From Spinellus fusiger (lineage: Eukaryota; Mucoromycota; Mucoromycetes; Mucorales; Phycomycetaceae), in the NCBI GenBank assembly GCA_025094145.1, contig JALLLS010000001.1, positions 930,001-994,000 on the forward strand: a stretch of DNA of 64,000 nt. The letters are read 5' to 3'. Within the stretch, counting starts at the first letter, position 1; each line of letters opens with the position of its first letter. A model generated the notes under the pieces. That model made no database searches. It had not been told where the DNA came from and saw only the letters and a list, made by a program, of their open reading frames with translations. The translations under genes were made by a program, and so were the position numbers. This document shows positions 54,710 to 64,000 of the stretch, piece by piece.

Positions 54710-56100
54710 CACACCTAAAGATTTTTGGGATATAAAAGTAAATACACGGACAATAAAATCGCAATATTCTTATGATTGGCTGATGTGTTTTAAAAGGGTA
54801 TTTTTGCTGTCTAAATGAACTACTTCAAACTCTGTCTGCCTATCCTAGCAATAGCTACACTATCTTCAGAGAGTATTGGTGCATTTTTGAGGAAATAAAA
54901 TATAGTATAGAAATGTAGTATGATTCAAAAAATACTTACGTGTATCTTAGTTTAGTAGCAATAACTACACCGGATTCTTTTTTTGGTGTTTTGGTGGGTC
55001 GGCTACTACTAGCTAAGGGCGACTCCTTTCTTTTGGTACCAACAGACTGTACTGTCTTGGATCGACAAAAGCGCTTGGGTCGCTTGCCTTCCTCTCGTAG
55101 TCCAAAAAGAACATGACGAAAGTTCAATGTTGCTGCCATGTCCCGATTCCAAAAGTATTGAGAAATTATCTTATCAGAAACTCCAGCAGTTTTGGTCATG
55201 ATCTTCAAACATTGTTGGTTTTTGCACCTAAACAAAAATAAAAATAAAAATAAAAATAATAAACTAATTAGCCTTTTCTTTGACTTTTATACATAAAAAA
55301 AAGAATATTTTTACCTTAAAAGACCATGACATGTCACTGTGGGGTTCTTCTCTCTTCTGAAGGGTCTTGGGGTTTTGCACTTTCTTGAATTTATCAAGCT
55401 CACCGTTCTTACAGGAAGGACAGAAACTGGATGTTTTGAACTCATCAATAAGGAACACCGTGAACCCTTCTTTCTTCAACATTCTTTTTATTCCAACACC
55501 TCTCACTGGTTCATGGAATTTGACACTTAATTAATTATCAAGATGAGCATAACTAATCAAGGGAATGTACTATTATTAACAAAGAAAAACAATAGAAAGA
55601 AGTTGTAGACACCACTAGAGGGTATTCTGAAAGTAAAAAAGGTAAGCAGTGTCTTCATCTGGGCTTGAGTTTATTAAAATCTACAAGACATTCATTGTAT
55701 TGTTATTAGGCAAGTAAAGACTCCTTTCAAGTCAGTCTCAGGTGGTCTATTCTTCCTTCTATATTGTCTAGGGTCTCTAGAGTATACTCTTGAGCATAGT
55801 TATCTATCCCCCAATAACAAAGAATTGGGTTTTTAGGGCGTGGGTTCTATTGCTATGAGGGAATTCACTTAGGCAGTAGCTATAGTATTATCTATACTAT
55901 TACAATAAACAATTTTATTCATCAACACTATATTTTACTGATAATACAATTTGATATTAAGGTATACTATAAAAGGAAATAATAATTTGGATACTTGCAG
56001 ACCTTTTGATTTTAAACACAGACCCATAAAAGGTGCATTTTTCTTTTACGTAAAAGGAAGGAGATATCCCCACCTAAAGGCCAGAAAATCTTTGAGTGTG
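54710..56100 (-). mobile_element. Fanzor-family TIR transposon, third copy
   Basis: Complete ends: TA-CACACCTAAAGATTTTTGGG at left and CCAGAAAATCTTTGAGTGTG-TA at right. 1391 bp. The left 200 bp match copy A (GCAATATTCTTATGATTGGC, GTATTTTTGCTGTCTAAA). The inside keeps only the last coding part of a Fanzor gene on minus. The element ends 124 bp before the Lunapark ATG. Confidence 0.85.
54936..55540 (-). pseudogene. Fanzor nuclease, zinc ribbon and RuvC-III part
   Basis: The first piece (about 55540-55313) reads FHEPVRGVGIKRMLKKEG, then VFLIDEFKTSSFCPSCKNG and a Glu/Lys/Pro stretch to SDMSWSFK. That gives the DEFxTSxxCPxC entry of the zinc ribbon. An AT-rich intron-like gap (GTAAAAAT to TTTGTTTAG, 55312-55242) with an (AAATA)n tract follows. 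The second piece reads RCKNQQCLKIMTK (second Cys pair), then FWNRDMAATLNFRHVLFG, the RuvC-III motif with catalytic Asp, and a basic C-terminus KRFCRSKTVQ to KLRYT-stop, with a donor-like ACGTAAGT at the end. The halves are off by one nucleotide with plain GT-AG splicing. RuvC-I and the N-terminus are missing. Confidence 0.8.
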
Positions 56101-56224
56101 TAGCAATGCAAACACGTGCTACAGATTAATCACACACAAGACAGGCTATGTCTTTTACTGGATTTGTTTATTTTATTTTTCTGAAGCTTGTTCTACGCCG
56201 CCTTTAACAACTGTTTATGATAAA

Positions 56225-57443
56225 ATGGGAGTAAATCAATCAAAGTGCAAGGCAAGTTGTTTATTCACTGAAGAATATTCACATTATTAGATTGACCCCA
56301 ACGACTACAACAAAATTCTCTCTGACTTGGACTTGAATATACAAGAAAAAGAGTTAAGACTGTCAGATATAAAACGACGCTATAGAAGAACAGAGATTGT
56401 GTGGACTTCCTATTGTATTATCTTATGGATTTTCTATCTTGCGTACTGCATCTATATGCTATATTGGAATTCTATGGGGATATTAGCTACAGCTCATCTC
56501 CTACTGCCTCTTGGGGCTCTCCTCATAATGTAGGTGCTGGCACTTTTTTACTAGTGAACTCACTGGACAGAGTTTATTATATAAGAAAATTAATTACACG
56601 GTTTTATACTCGAAAACAATACAAAGAAGAAACTCAACTGAATGATTTAACAGCCAAGAAAGAGAGAAAACTTCATGAATTGAAAAATACAATGGATTAT
56701 ACCAACATCCAATCATTATTAGACAAATATGATATTTCTAATAGCAGCAGGAATATGCAACTATTAGGTAATGTGTAGACTCATCCTTAAGCATGTTGAG
56801 ATTGAGAACAATAGCAAGAGTAGTACATTTAACTCTCTTTCATAACGTAGATTCTATGCCTAATCTCCCACGACAGAAATCCCCACAGCCACAATCTTCC
56901 CATTTACCCACCTCTCATGACACTCCACAATATGGTAGCTATGACTGTTTATTAGTGGTGGATCACTTACACTGCTGTTTTATGCAATAAGATTCTCTCT
57001 CCTACCAACAGTCTCGATGGTATACTAAACTATTCTCTTGGCTGACTCTTCCTAAGGATGGGAAAGAGGCAAAATATGCACTCGTATGTGCCTACTGTTA
57101 TGCCTATTCTGGTCTTATTCCATGCCAAGAAACAGATACCATTTGTAAGTCTATCATTTAACCAGCAGCATCACCCATTGTAGAAGGCTACACATGTCCT
57201 CAGTGCCATAGACTGAATACTGGCACTTCTTTATCCGATACCTCTCTTTCTCCTATGCCTACAACCAATACTACTATGGAAATAGTCAAGGTAGCAGGAC
57301 CTATACTAATAGAAAAAGAATGGAGGTTTGAATTGGAGAACTCTACTATTGCTCAACGTGTTAAATCTCGACATGCCTATTATGTGTCTGATAGTGGTGA
57401 AAGCATAACGACCACAGATTCTGATGAAGATATATCTGAATAA
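56225..57443 (+). CDS. Lunapark-like ER junction protein
   Basis: Six exons (56225-56230, 56291-56529, 56571-56767, 56851-56934, 56992-57144, 57187-57443) join to 311 codons plus TAA with GT-AG introns. Exon 1 is only ATGGGA, giving Met-Gly, a possible myristoylation site as in known Lunaparks. Residues 8-37 are a charged helix (LNIQEKELRLSDIKRRYRR). Two membrane segments lie at about 38-60 and 65-84. RKLITRFYTRKQYKEE and the coiled stretch to SLLDKYD are typical of the family. The zinc finger is C208-x2-C211 (KYALVCAYCYAYSGLIPC) and C230-x2-C233 (CPQCHRLN). An acidic tail ends it (TTTDSDEDISE). Lunapark stabilises three-way junctions of the ER network. A Fanzor transposon lies just upstream. 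Confidence 0.85.
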
Positions 57444-57680
57444 ATGAATGAAATAAGAAATTATTCTTTAATGTCTTTCTTAAGAAATACTTGATCTCTA
57501 CTATAATAATCTAAATAAAGACACAAATTCAAGGGAAATAGAAAACAAAAGAATATGCTAAATGTCTGTGCAATGTAAATGAAAGAACTACCCTATGAAT
57601 GATAAGAAATCACATATGTTCATTCACTGGTGTAGCTGCTATAAGTATGTGTGTACATGTCTCTCTGTTTTTGTCTATCT

Positions 57681-59585
57681 CTACCAGCCATTCTCTGCAT
57701 TCTTGGTCTTGATATATTCATAGATGGAGTTACCGATCTGGTCTTCTTTCACCTTAACCATGTAAACAATACTGATCGACTCCTTTTCATTGATCAGGAG
57801 GAAAGAGATTCGCTTTGTATTGATTCTCTCTACATTTCGACTGTGGACACTGGCACTGACCAATTTGGTTGTTTTGCTACCCTTTTCACTCTCAATCTCA
57901 ATGAACATCTTCTTACTGGGCATTTGTTGGGATATTTTCATATTGACAGCACCAAAACTACTCCAATTAGAATGCTCATTCTGAACAAACAGTTTGCATT
58001 TGCATTGCATTGCAGCTTCAAGCGTTTGAGGCACTGGATCTGCTTGATGTTCTTCTCCATTGGGCGCTGTGATGGAAGCAAGAGAGTCGGAGCGGTCGAG
58101 AGTGGAAGAAGGCTCAAAGCTATTTCTGTTCTGTTCATCCATAGCGACAGATTCATAGTGTGTCTTTTGTAGTACTTCAGATAGTGCAGTAGCATCTGCT
58201 GGATCTTCAAAGTGAATCAAGTAGTTTTCTGGATTTGAGCCCATGAATACAGTCAGGCTCACATCAGTGGCTGATATCGAGTGAATGACAGTAGTAGGAA
58301 GAATCCATGCATTCAAATACAGTTCACCCGTATCCTGGAGTCGAATAGCCACACAGGAGCGATTGTTCATTGTTTGGCGCACTTCTAATTCACACTGTCC
58401 TTCCACTGCATACCAAGTCTCGTCTTTCCATCGGAATACCTCACTGTGTTCATTGTGATACAGTACATCCTTAATACTGTTGGCAGCATTGGGATTGGGC
58501 TATTATGCAGGGTATTTGTATTAATACCAACTCTTTCTTTGTCCTTATTTTGCTTATTGTACTTACACTGCGTGGGGGGGAATCAATTTCTTCGCTGATT
58601 TGAGGAGTGAGTTTAGGAGGTTGAGATTGAGATGGAGGGTGAGGTTGAGATGAAGATTGAGAATAACCTTGGGCAGAAGGAGGTAGGCGGTGAGTAGCAG
58701 CATACATGGGAGCGGCAGTGGGTGTCTTGATGGTATAGGCACTTTCTGGACGCTGCATATTTCCATGCTGAGTGACTGGGATTCTCATATTAGGAGTAGG
58801 AGAAGTACCACGATGTCCATGAGAAGATCTGCCTTGTTGCTGTTGCTGCTGCTGCTGTTGTCTTGGTGAAGGCTGTTGGGATTGTCGTGAAGAAGATTGT
58901 TGCTGTCGAGGGGCTTGTGATCTTTGTTGCTGTTGTTGTATCTGCTGCTGCTGGGATCTATGAGGGGGCTGTGCACTAGGAGGACGCTGAGAAGAGGGTC
59001 TGGGTGCGTGGGAGGAAGGCTGGTGAGGACGCTGTCCTTGGTGGTGACTGGAGTGACTGGGGTGTCCTTGGTGACCAGGATGTTGTCCCAAATAATGGCC
59101 TTGGTGACTGGGGTGTCCCTGGTGAATTGGGTGTCGGGTGTTGCCATGGTCACTCGGACCGCGTGATGAGTGGGCGGTGTGTGGAGCTGAAGGGCGTGAA
59201 GGACCACGTGGCACTCCTTTATTGACACCTGTTGAATGACTGGCATGAGGACTTGGTGATCTTGTATGGGAAGCTGAAGGAGAGGGATTGGGTCGGAGGG
59301 TTTTGCTGGTTGAGTGAGAGGGTATGTTGGAGTGGCCGGTATGCTTTCCGTGTCCGAGCATATCAGATCGGTCGTTGGCAGATGTACGACCTGATCCTGA
59401 AGGACGTGGGTGCTGTCGAGGATATCCTGAAGAAGCTGCCATACCATACCATAATTAGGACATTTTCAAAACACTTTTTGCTGTGTTGAATAGTACTTAC
59501 TTGAAGGTTGAGGCTGACCACGCCGTCCACCCGCAGACTGGGAGGACAGTAGGAACTGGGGGGCTTCTACATGTTTGGCTGGCAT
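57681..59585 (-). CDS. Disordered His/Gln-rich protein with PH-like C-terminus
   Basis: Three exons (59585-59501, 59435-58567, 58499-57681) join in frame to 590 codons plus TAG. The first 320 residues are low complexity: Ser/Pro/His repeats (HPSHQGHYLGQHPGHQGHP), then Gln tracts. The C-terminal half is folded: DVLYHNEHSEVFRWKDETWY, VRQTMNNRSCVAIRLQDTGELY, and a final domain KLFVQNEHSNWSSFGAVNMK, then ERINTKRISFLLINEKE and VYMVKVKEDQIGNSIYEYI. That last part has the beta-rich pattern of PH-fold domains (RanBP1/EVH1 type). I cannot name the gene. It is convergent with the Lunapark gene, with about 240 bp between their stops. Confidence 0.75.
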
Positions 59586-60061
59586 GTTTTTATATATGAA
59601 CGTTTGTTTCTTTGTCGAGGAAGAAGGAAGAAGTAGTTTTTATTTGGGAAGAACAGTAAAATACTTGCAATTGGCCTTTTTTGACTTGGGAGGTGGTAAA
59701 GGGTGTCTTGCGGAACGAGACTATAAAACGTGTAGATTATCCCGATTCTCAAATTGAACTGAGGCAGAACTACCAGATTGATGATCTGTAGAAATAAGAT
59801 AGCCGAGCGGAGTAGAAGTAGCTATTGGTCAGCAAGGCGTTGGGCAAAAAAAAAAAAACAGGCCAAACACACTATCAATTGGAAAGAAAGTCAAACGTCT
59901 GTTGTATTCTTGAAATATTTAATAGAATGTGAATGAAAGCGTGTCCATTTGGATCTCAGTTTATCACGTGTGGCTTCTTTGTGCTTCTTACCTCCGTCTA
60001 TTCTCTTCTTCCTTAGAGGGGCTTTTAATCAGCGACATTTCCTTGGAGTCATCACTATAAG

Positions 60062-60485
60062 ACTAGAAAGCTAACTTCTTTACTTATGGGCTGACCTACA
60101 ATATCATCTGTATGGGCTAATAGACCTTCCTTTGCTGCCATGATTGTCAAATCTTCCAATGTCTTGATCATTAAGGCTAGAGTCATGTTCTCTTTGAAGC
60201 CCAAGCCAATGGCAAGAAGTTAGTCTCTGTGCCACTGTTTGAAGTGGTCTGGGAGCCAATAAAGTCAATAGAGCCAAGCTTAGTAGCCTTGAGCTTATCT
60301 TCAGCCATGCACTGTGTATTTGTTTTGAATGGATACATAATAGTAACACCTTGGTGCTATCCAAGCTAGATTGTAACATAGGGTCTCCTATCATCCTATA
60401 ATTTACCATGAAGGGTCGTATCAAAATATAGTCTATAGAAAAGGGTGAGCGGAGGAGAAACTATCTCAGAGGACTTGGCAGACAT
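60062..60485 (-). CDS. Possible spliced gene, not recognised
   Basis: An ATG at 60485 reads MSAKSSEIVSPPLTLFYRLY, then FDTTLHG, and meets a GTAAATT donor. Later readings in different frames look coding (MYPFKTNTQCMAEDKLKATK; MTLALMIKTLEDLTIMAAKE, then GLLAHTDDIVGQPISKEV to a stop near 60062). Branch-site-like CTAAC and AG acceptors lie between them. I could not build one consistent model. Codon texture is better than in the surroundings. Function unknown. Confidence 0.35.
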
Positions 60486-60718
60486 ATGGCACCTGTAGTT
60501 TGCTCGCTGTAAAGCAGATTCTTATCACCAGCCAGATATAAAAAAAAACACGCGCTTATGAATGGGTGTCGTTGTCTGGTATTAAAATAAAGTCATCTCG
60601 CAGCACTCTGTGTGCCCTCTAATCTATCTCTGGTGATTTATTGTATTATATCAAATAAAGCAAAAATGCTACTTTATTATATATCCACCTTCCCTTTCTT
60701 TGTATAACAGCCAATAAT

Positions 60719-60904
60719 ATGGGATCAATCAATATAATTTATGGAATTTATAATATGGATTTCTCAAATAGTGAGAATAACTCTATAGTGTCTGGAAAAG
60801 AAAAGAAAATCTCTCACTCAAAAGAAAAAATGAAAATGAAAATGAAAAAAGTTAGAAATAGAAATGCTATTCTGGGAAATATCAAAAACGTCCCGAGTGT
60901 TTGA
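60719..60904 (+). CDS. Small Lys/Met-rich ORF, doubtful
   Basis: 61 codons, MGSINIIYGIYNMDFSN, then a run of KMKMKMKK, ending NVPSV. The composition is mostly that of A-rich DNA. It follows a TATATATCC and CT-rich stretch that could be a promoter. Weak. Confidence 0.15.
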   Translation: MGSINIIYGIYNMDFSNSENNSIVSGKEKKISHSKEKMKMKMKKVRNRNAILGNIKNVPSV

Positions 60905-61764
60905 TTTGCCTTTAAAAGTATCTTATAATCTGATTTTACAGATCTGGCAATATCCAAAAGTGTCTATTTTTATAGATAATATAAAAATTAATATTTATTT
61001 GTTTGTTTATGTTGTGCTTACCAAGGTTGCATTGTAAAGTAGTTTCCAGTGCTTCAAGTTATTGAAAAAAAGGTCAGCTCAATAAATATCCAAGAGTTTT
61101 CTCAAAAGGTTTCTGTATAGAGAGGGTCTACATGTGTCAATTGCACGATCGTTGCATTAAGGGGTATCTTTCTTCTGATCCTTAGTTCTAGGGCAAGTCA
61201 CTTCTATCAAGTGCTCATTGGTCAAGATACAGAGGATCCTTTGATGCTGATAAAGAGAAACAAAAAGAATATCCCTGAATGATTTTGTATCATGGAACCT
61301 TATATTATTCACTCGATTTTCCATAGAATATATGCTTTAATACACTATTGTTTGTTTGATGATTTACTGTAATAAATAATAAATTTCATTATAATTTATG
61401 CTAATATAATATATTATTACTCATACAATTTAGCCTATAGAAAAGCCTTCATTGACTTCATTAATTATGCATATATGATTTAATAGTATTATAAAATTAG
61501 GAGTAATTGATTAGGATACTTTCATATATGGGAGAAGTTGTTGCCAGAATATTAATCTTCAAGTAATACTTTCTTTCTCTGTTCTTGCCAGTCACTATTT
61601 TCATGAATTATACCACCAAAAGTTTCTATAGAAACACCCTATGAACAAACTGGCTTGTCATACTAGATTTCTGAAACAAGACTTGGCAAGATATTTATAG
61701 ATTTTCAAAAATAAACCTGAGATGAAAAATAAAAATAAAATTCTGAATAAGAAAATAGAATATC
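60905..61764. other. AT-rich, no gene seen
   Basis: No coding, RNA or repeat signal that I can support. Confidence 0.5.
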
Positions 61765-62069
61765 TATTGGCTTTTTCCAAACAATTTGTGTACTAAACTT
61801 AATCTTTTGGGCATTCAATTTCTAGGTTTGCGTATACATGAAATAAAAGAAAGGCTTTACAATCTTACTGTATTTTACTAAGGATCAATATTTATTCATA
61901 GTACTATTTATTAGATTTTTGGCTCAAGGATCAAGCATCTATCAAAAGCTGTTGAGAAAGGACAGTGAGACTGTAAAGCCTTTCTTTTATTTCATGGTAT
62001 ACGCAAACCTAGAAATTGAATGCCCAAAAGATTAAGTTTAGTACACAAATTGTTTGGAAAAAACCAATA
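61765..62069. repeat. Foldback MITE with about 110-bp arms
   Basis: TATTGGCTTTTTCCAAACAA at left mirrors TTGTTTGGAAAAAACCAATA at right. The arms continue with only a few mismatches to about 61880 (GAAAGGCTTTACA against TGTAAAGCCTTTC near 61970). The core is about 80 bp. No coding; a MITE or long hairpin. Confidence 0.85.
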
Positions 62070-64000
62070 TGTAAGCTGATAGTATAATAAAGTTGGTTAC
62101 ACAGGCAGAGTATTATAAATACATCTTATTAAATAAATATTGAAGGAGAGACAGGGGATATTTTCCAATGAAAAGAAAGAAAGAAACATAGCTAAGTATA
62201 AAGAAATATATTATAGAAACAATAAGGGTATCATAAATCATATTGATTGCTATTCTGACTTGTCTACACCTAGAAGATAAAAGGCCTCTTATCTCTATAG
62301 TATAGCCCTGTTTAGCTAAAGATCAACTCTTGTGCATTCACTCCTTCTAGCCAAGTTTCCTTTAATCATTACTTCCCGGAGTTCAGTAATAAAGCGTCTT
62401 CATTTAGCATTGATTTTATTTTATTTTCATATATGCCAAAACGAGGCAGTGAAGGTTTAGTGTAAATATAGCTATTGTATATGAGGGTTTCTTTTTACTT
62501 CTCCTGTTTATATTGAAAGGAGCAATCAGTAAGAAAATGCAATCAATGTCATATTTAATATTGGCCTATAAATACTCAATTCACTATGTTTGTCTACTCA
62601 ATAGATTGTCTTCTAATATGTTCAAAATACTTTCAAACAGATTGCTTTATTTAAGATGAAAGGTAGACTGTTCAGGACAGACTTGTAATCAGTGAACTAT
62701 ATATTTATTTTCTTAAAAGTATAGATGCAGTCATCAAATTGTAAATAGACTATTACTTGTGAAATAATATTTTGTTTATTGGTCAATTAACTGAAATTCA
62801 TTATGATTTATATTTGAGGCTTGATAAGCTAATTCAATTTTTTAATGAAGTAAAGAGTATATAACTCATTTCTCAATGACTTTACACTCTTCCAAAAATG
62901 GACAATTTCAACGTTCCCATTAGAAAATATGTCCAACATTAGAGTTTTTGAACAAAAGGTAAGAATAAAAGAAAAAACCTTAATCAGTGATAAGTATCAT
63001 TTTACTTTGTTTCAGGGTAGATAAATACTTTAACTATATACATTTTATTAGTTATTCATCATCTTTGAATAATGCACGGACTAAATACTTAGATGGCAGT
63101 ATACACCTTTCATACTCTAATATACTTTATAAGGATAATAGCTTTCTAAGATGAAAATAAATAGAAAGTCCTATCAAGAAAAGTAGATGGCCCGTGTTTT
63201 ATATCTATACTTGGTCATATATCACTATGATGTCAATAGAATGGAAATGGCAAATTAATTTCATCCATTGCATAATGCACATATATTTTTATAAACTTAC
63301 AGTTGTGTAATTATTCACATAGATACAGTGCCGGATTCTAATATGCTTCAGAGATTTGTCTTTATATAGAGACATTGTTTATAATTTGAAATCATGTTAT
63401 TTGATACGCTTAATGCTTTTCATTATTTAATGAGCATATTTCATCAATTCACAAGTTTGTTTCATTTGCTGCCTGTTCAATGATGATTGGATTTTTTTAT
63501 TTTTTATTTTTTATTTATTTTTTAAAAAAAAGGCATGGGTATCAAGATACACATTGATTGGATGTTAAATATCACTATATTTAATATATGTATACTAAAG
63601 TAAAGATTTTGTCTGATAGAAGTTCTAATTTTTTTTATCTCTGTATTTGTGTACTGACATTGTTCCTAAGATAAATACAGAAAGAAAAAAGAGAGAAAAT
63701 AGCAAAAGAGGATCAATATTTGTATATAAAATCTTTTCATTGCAAAGCTTTTGAATGATTTGGTCATTGTATTGACAAACACCATCCTTCCAGGAATTGA
63801 GTAATGGCAAGATTATAATTTTTTATACCAAATATTGCTTAAAAACGTACCCAACCTGTTCAATAGACATAGTGAAAGTTTAAGTCTAAATCAAGCCTTT
63901 CTAGTTTTTTATGCGTTAATACTATTCTCTATAATACTATTCTACTTTCAAATATGATACATGTAGACATTTAAAGATACATATATATCTATATTCCTGT
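62070..64000. other. AT-rich region, no gene recognised
   Basis: Stops are dense in every frame. T-rich and A-rich tracts lie at 63490-63530. I find no terminal repeats, splice-consistent exons or RNA genes. It may be intergenic or decayed repeat. Confidence 0.5.

Noticed and set aside
58785..59447. 220-codon minus ORF in another frame
   Set aside because: It is the alternative frame of the His/Gln-rich exon of the gene at 57681-59585, which splices in frame in the chosen reading.
1..64000. CRISPR arrays, rRNA genes, intact tRNA genes
   Set aside because: No regularly spaced direct repeats, no rRNA-like conserved cores and no clean cloverleaf were seen by eye.

Overview
The window looks like a piece of an early-diverging fungal nuclear genome, most likely Mucoromycota (Mucor/Rhizopus type). 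It is AT-rich, host genes carry many short GT-AG introns (about 40-90 nt), and it has a Lunapark ER protein, a monocarboxylate-transporter-type MFS permease and SAM methyltransferase paralogues. Most of the DNA is nested transposable elements. Family assignments come from reading motifs by eye; no database search was run.

Layout. 1-6740: two scrambled, inverted copies of a TIR transposon carrying pieces of a Fanzor (eukaryotic TnpB-like, RuvC-type RNA-guided nuclease) gene. 7479-8671: an intact seven-exon methyltransferase gene. 8745-20550: a nest of Tc1/mariner relics (families called A, B, C and D here), LINE fragments, a lone ORF with three tandem HTH motifs (12886-13746) and an 852-bp inverted duplication of a Tc1 element. 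20640-22480: small repeats (possible tRNA-derived SINE, a GC-rich repeat, a MITE). 22507-26021: an element with the same ends as the Fanzor elements that carries a large transposase-like gene. 26161-31380: a full-length LINE (LINE-2) flanked by 11-bp target duplications, inserted just upstream of a second, broken methyltransferase gene (31432-32618).

32670-45749: more Fanzor-element debris, two solo LTRs, and a Tc1-B element that insertions have expanded from about 1.3 kb to 12 kb. The inserts include a full-length LINE-1 with both ORFs open and an ORF1-only deletion derivative of it. 45984-47757: MFS transporter. 47970-54320: MITEs, a solo LTR, IS630/Tc1-like elements E and F, and a Tc1-A copy. 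54710-56100: a third Fanzor element, just upstream of Lunapark (56225-57443). 57681-59585: a protein with a disordered His/Gln-rich N-terminus and a PH-like C-terminal domain. 60062-60485: a possible unrecognised gene. The rest, to 64000, is AT-rich and apparently gene-poor.

The most notable system is the transposon family whose ends read TA-CACACCYAAAGATTTTTGG. Some copies carry Fanzor pieces, one carries a transposase-like gene, and one relic keeps debris of both. This suggests a complete element that pairs a transposase with a Fanzor nuclease. All copies here are broken, so they are relics rather than a working system.
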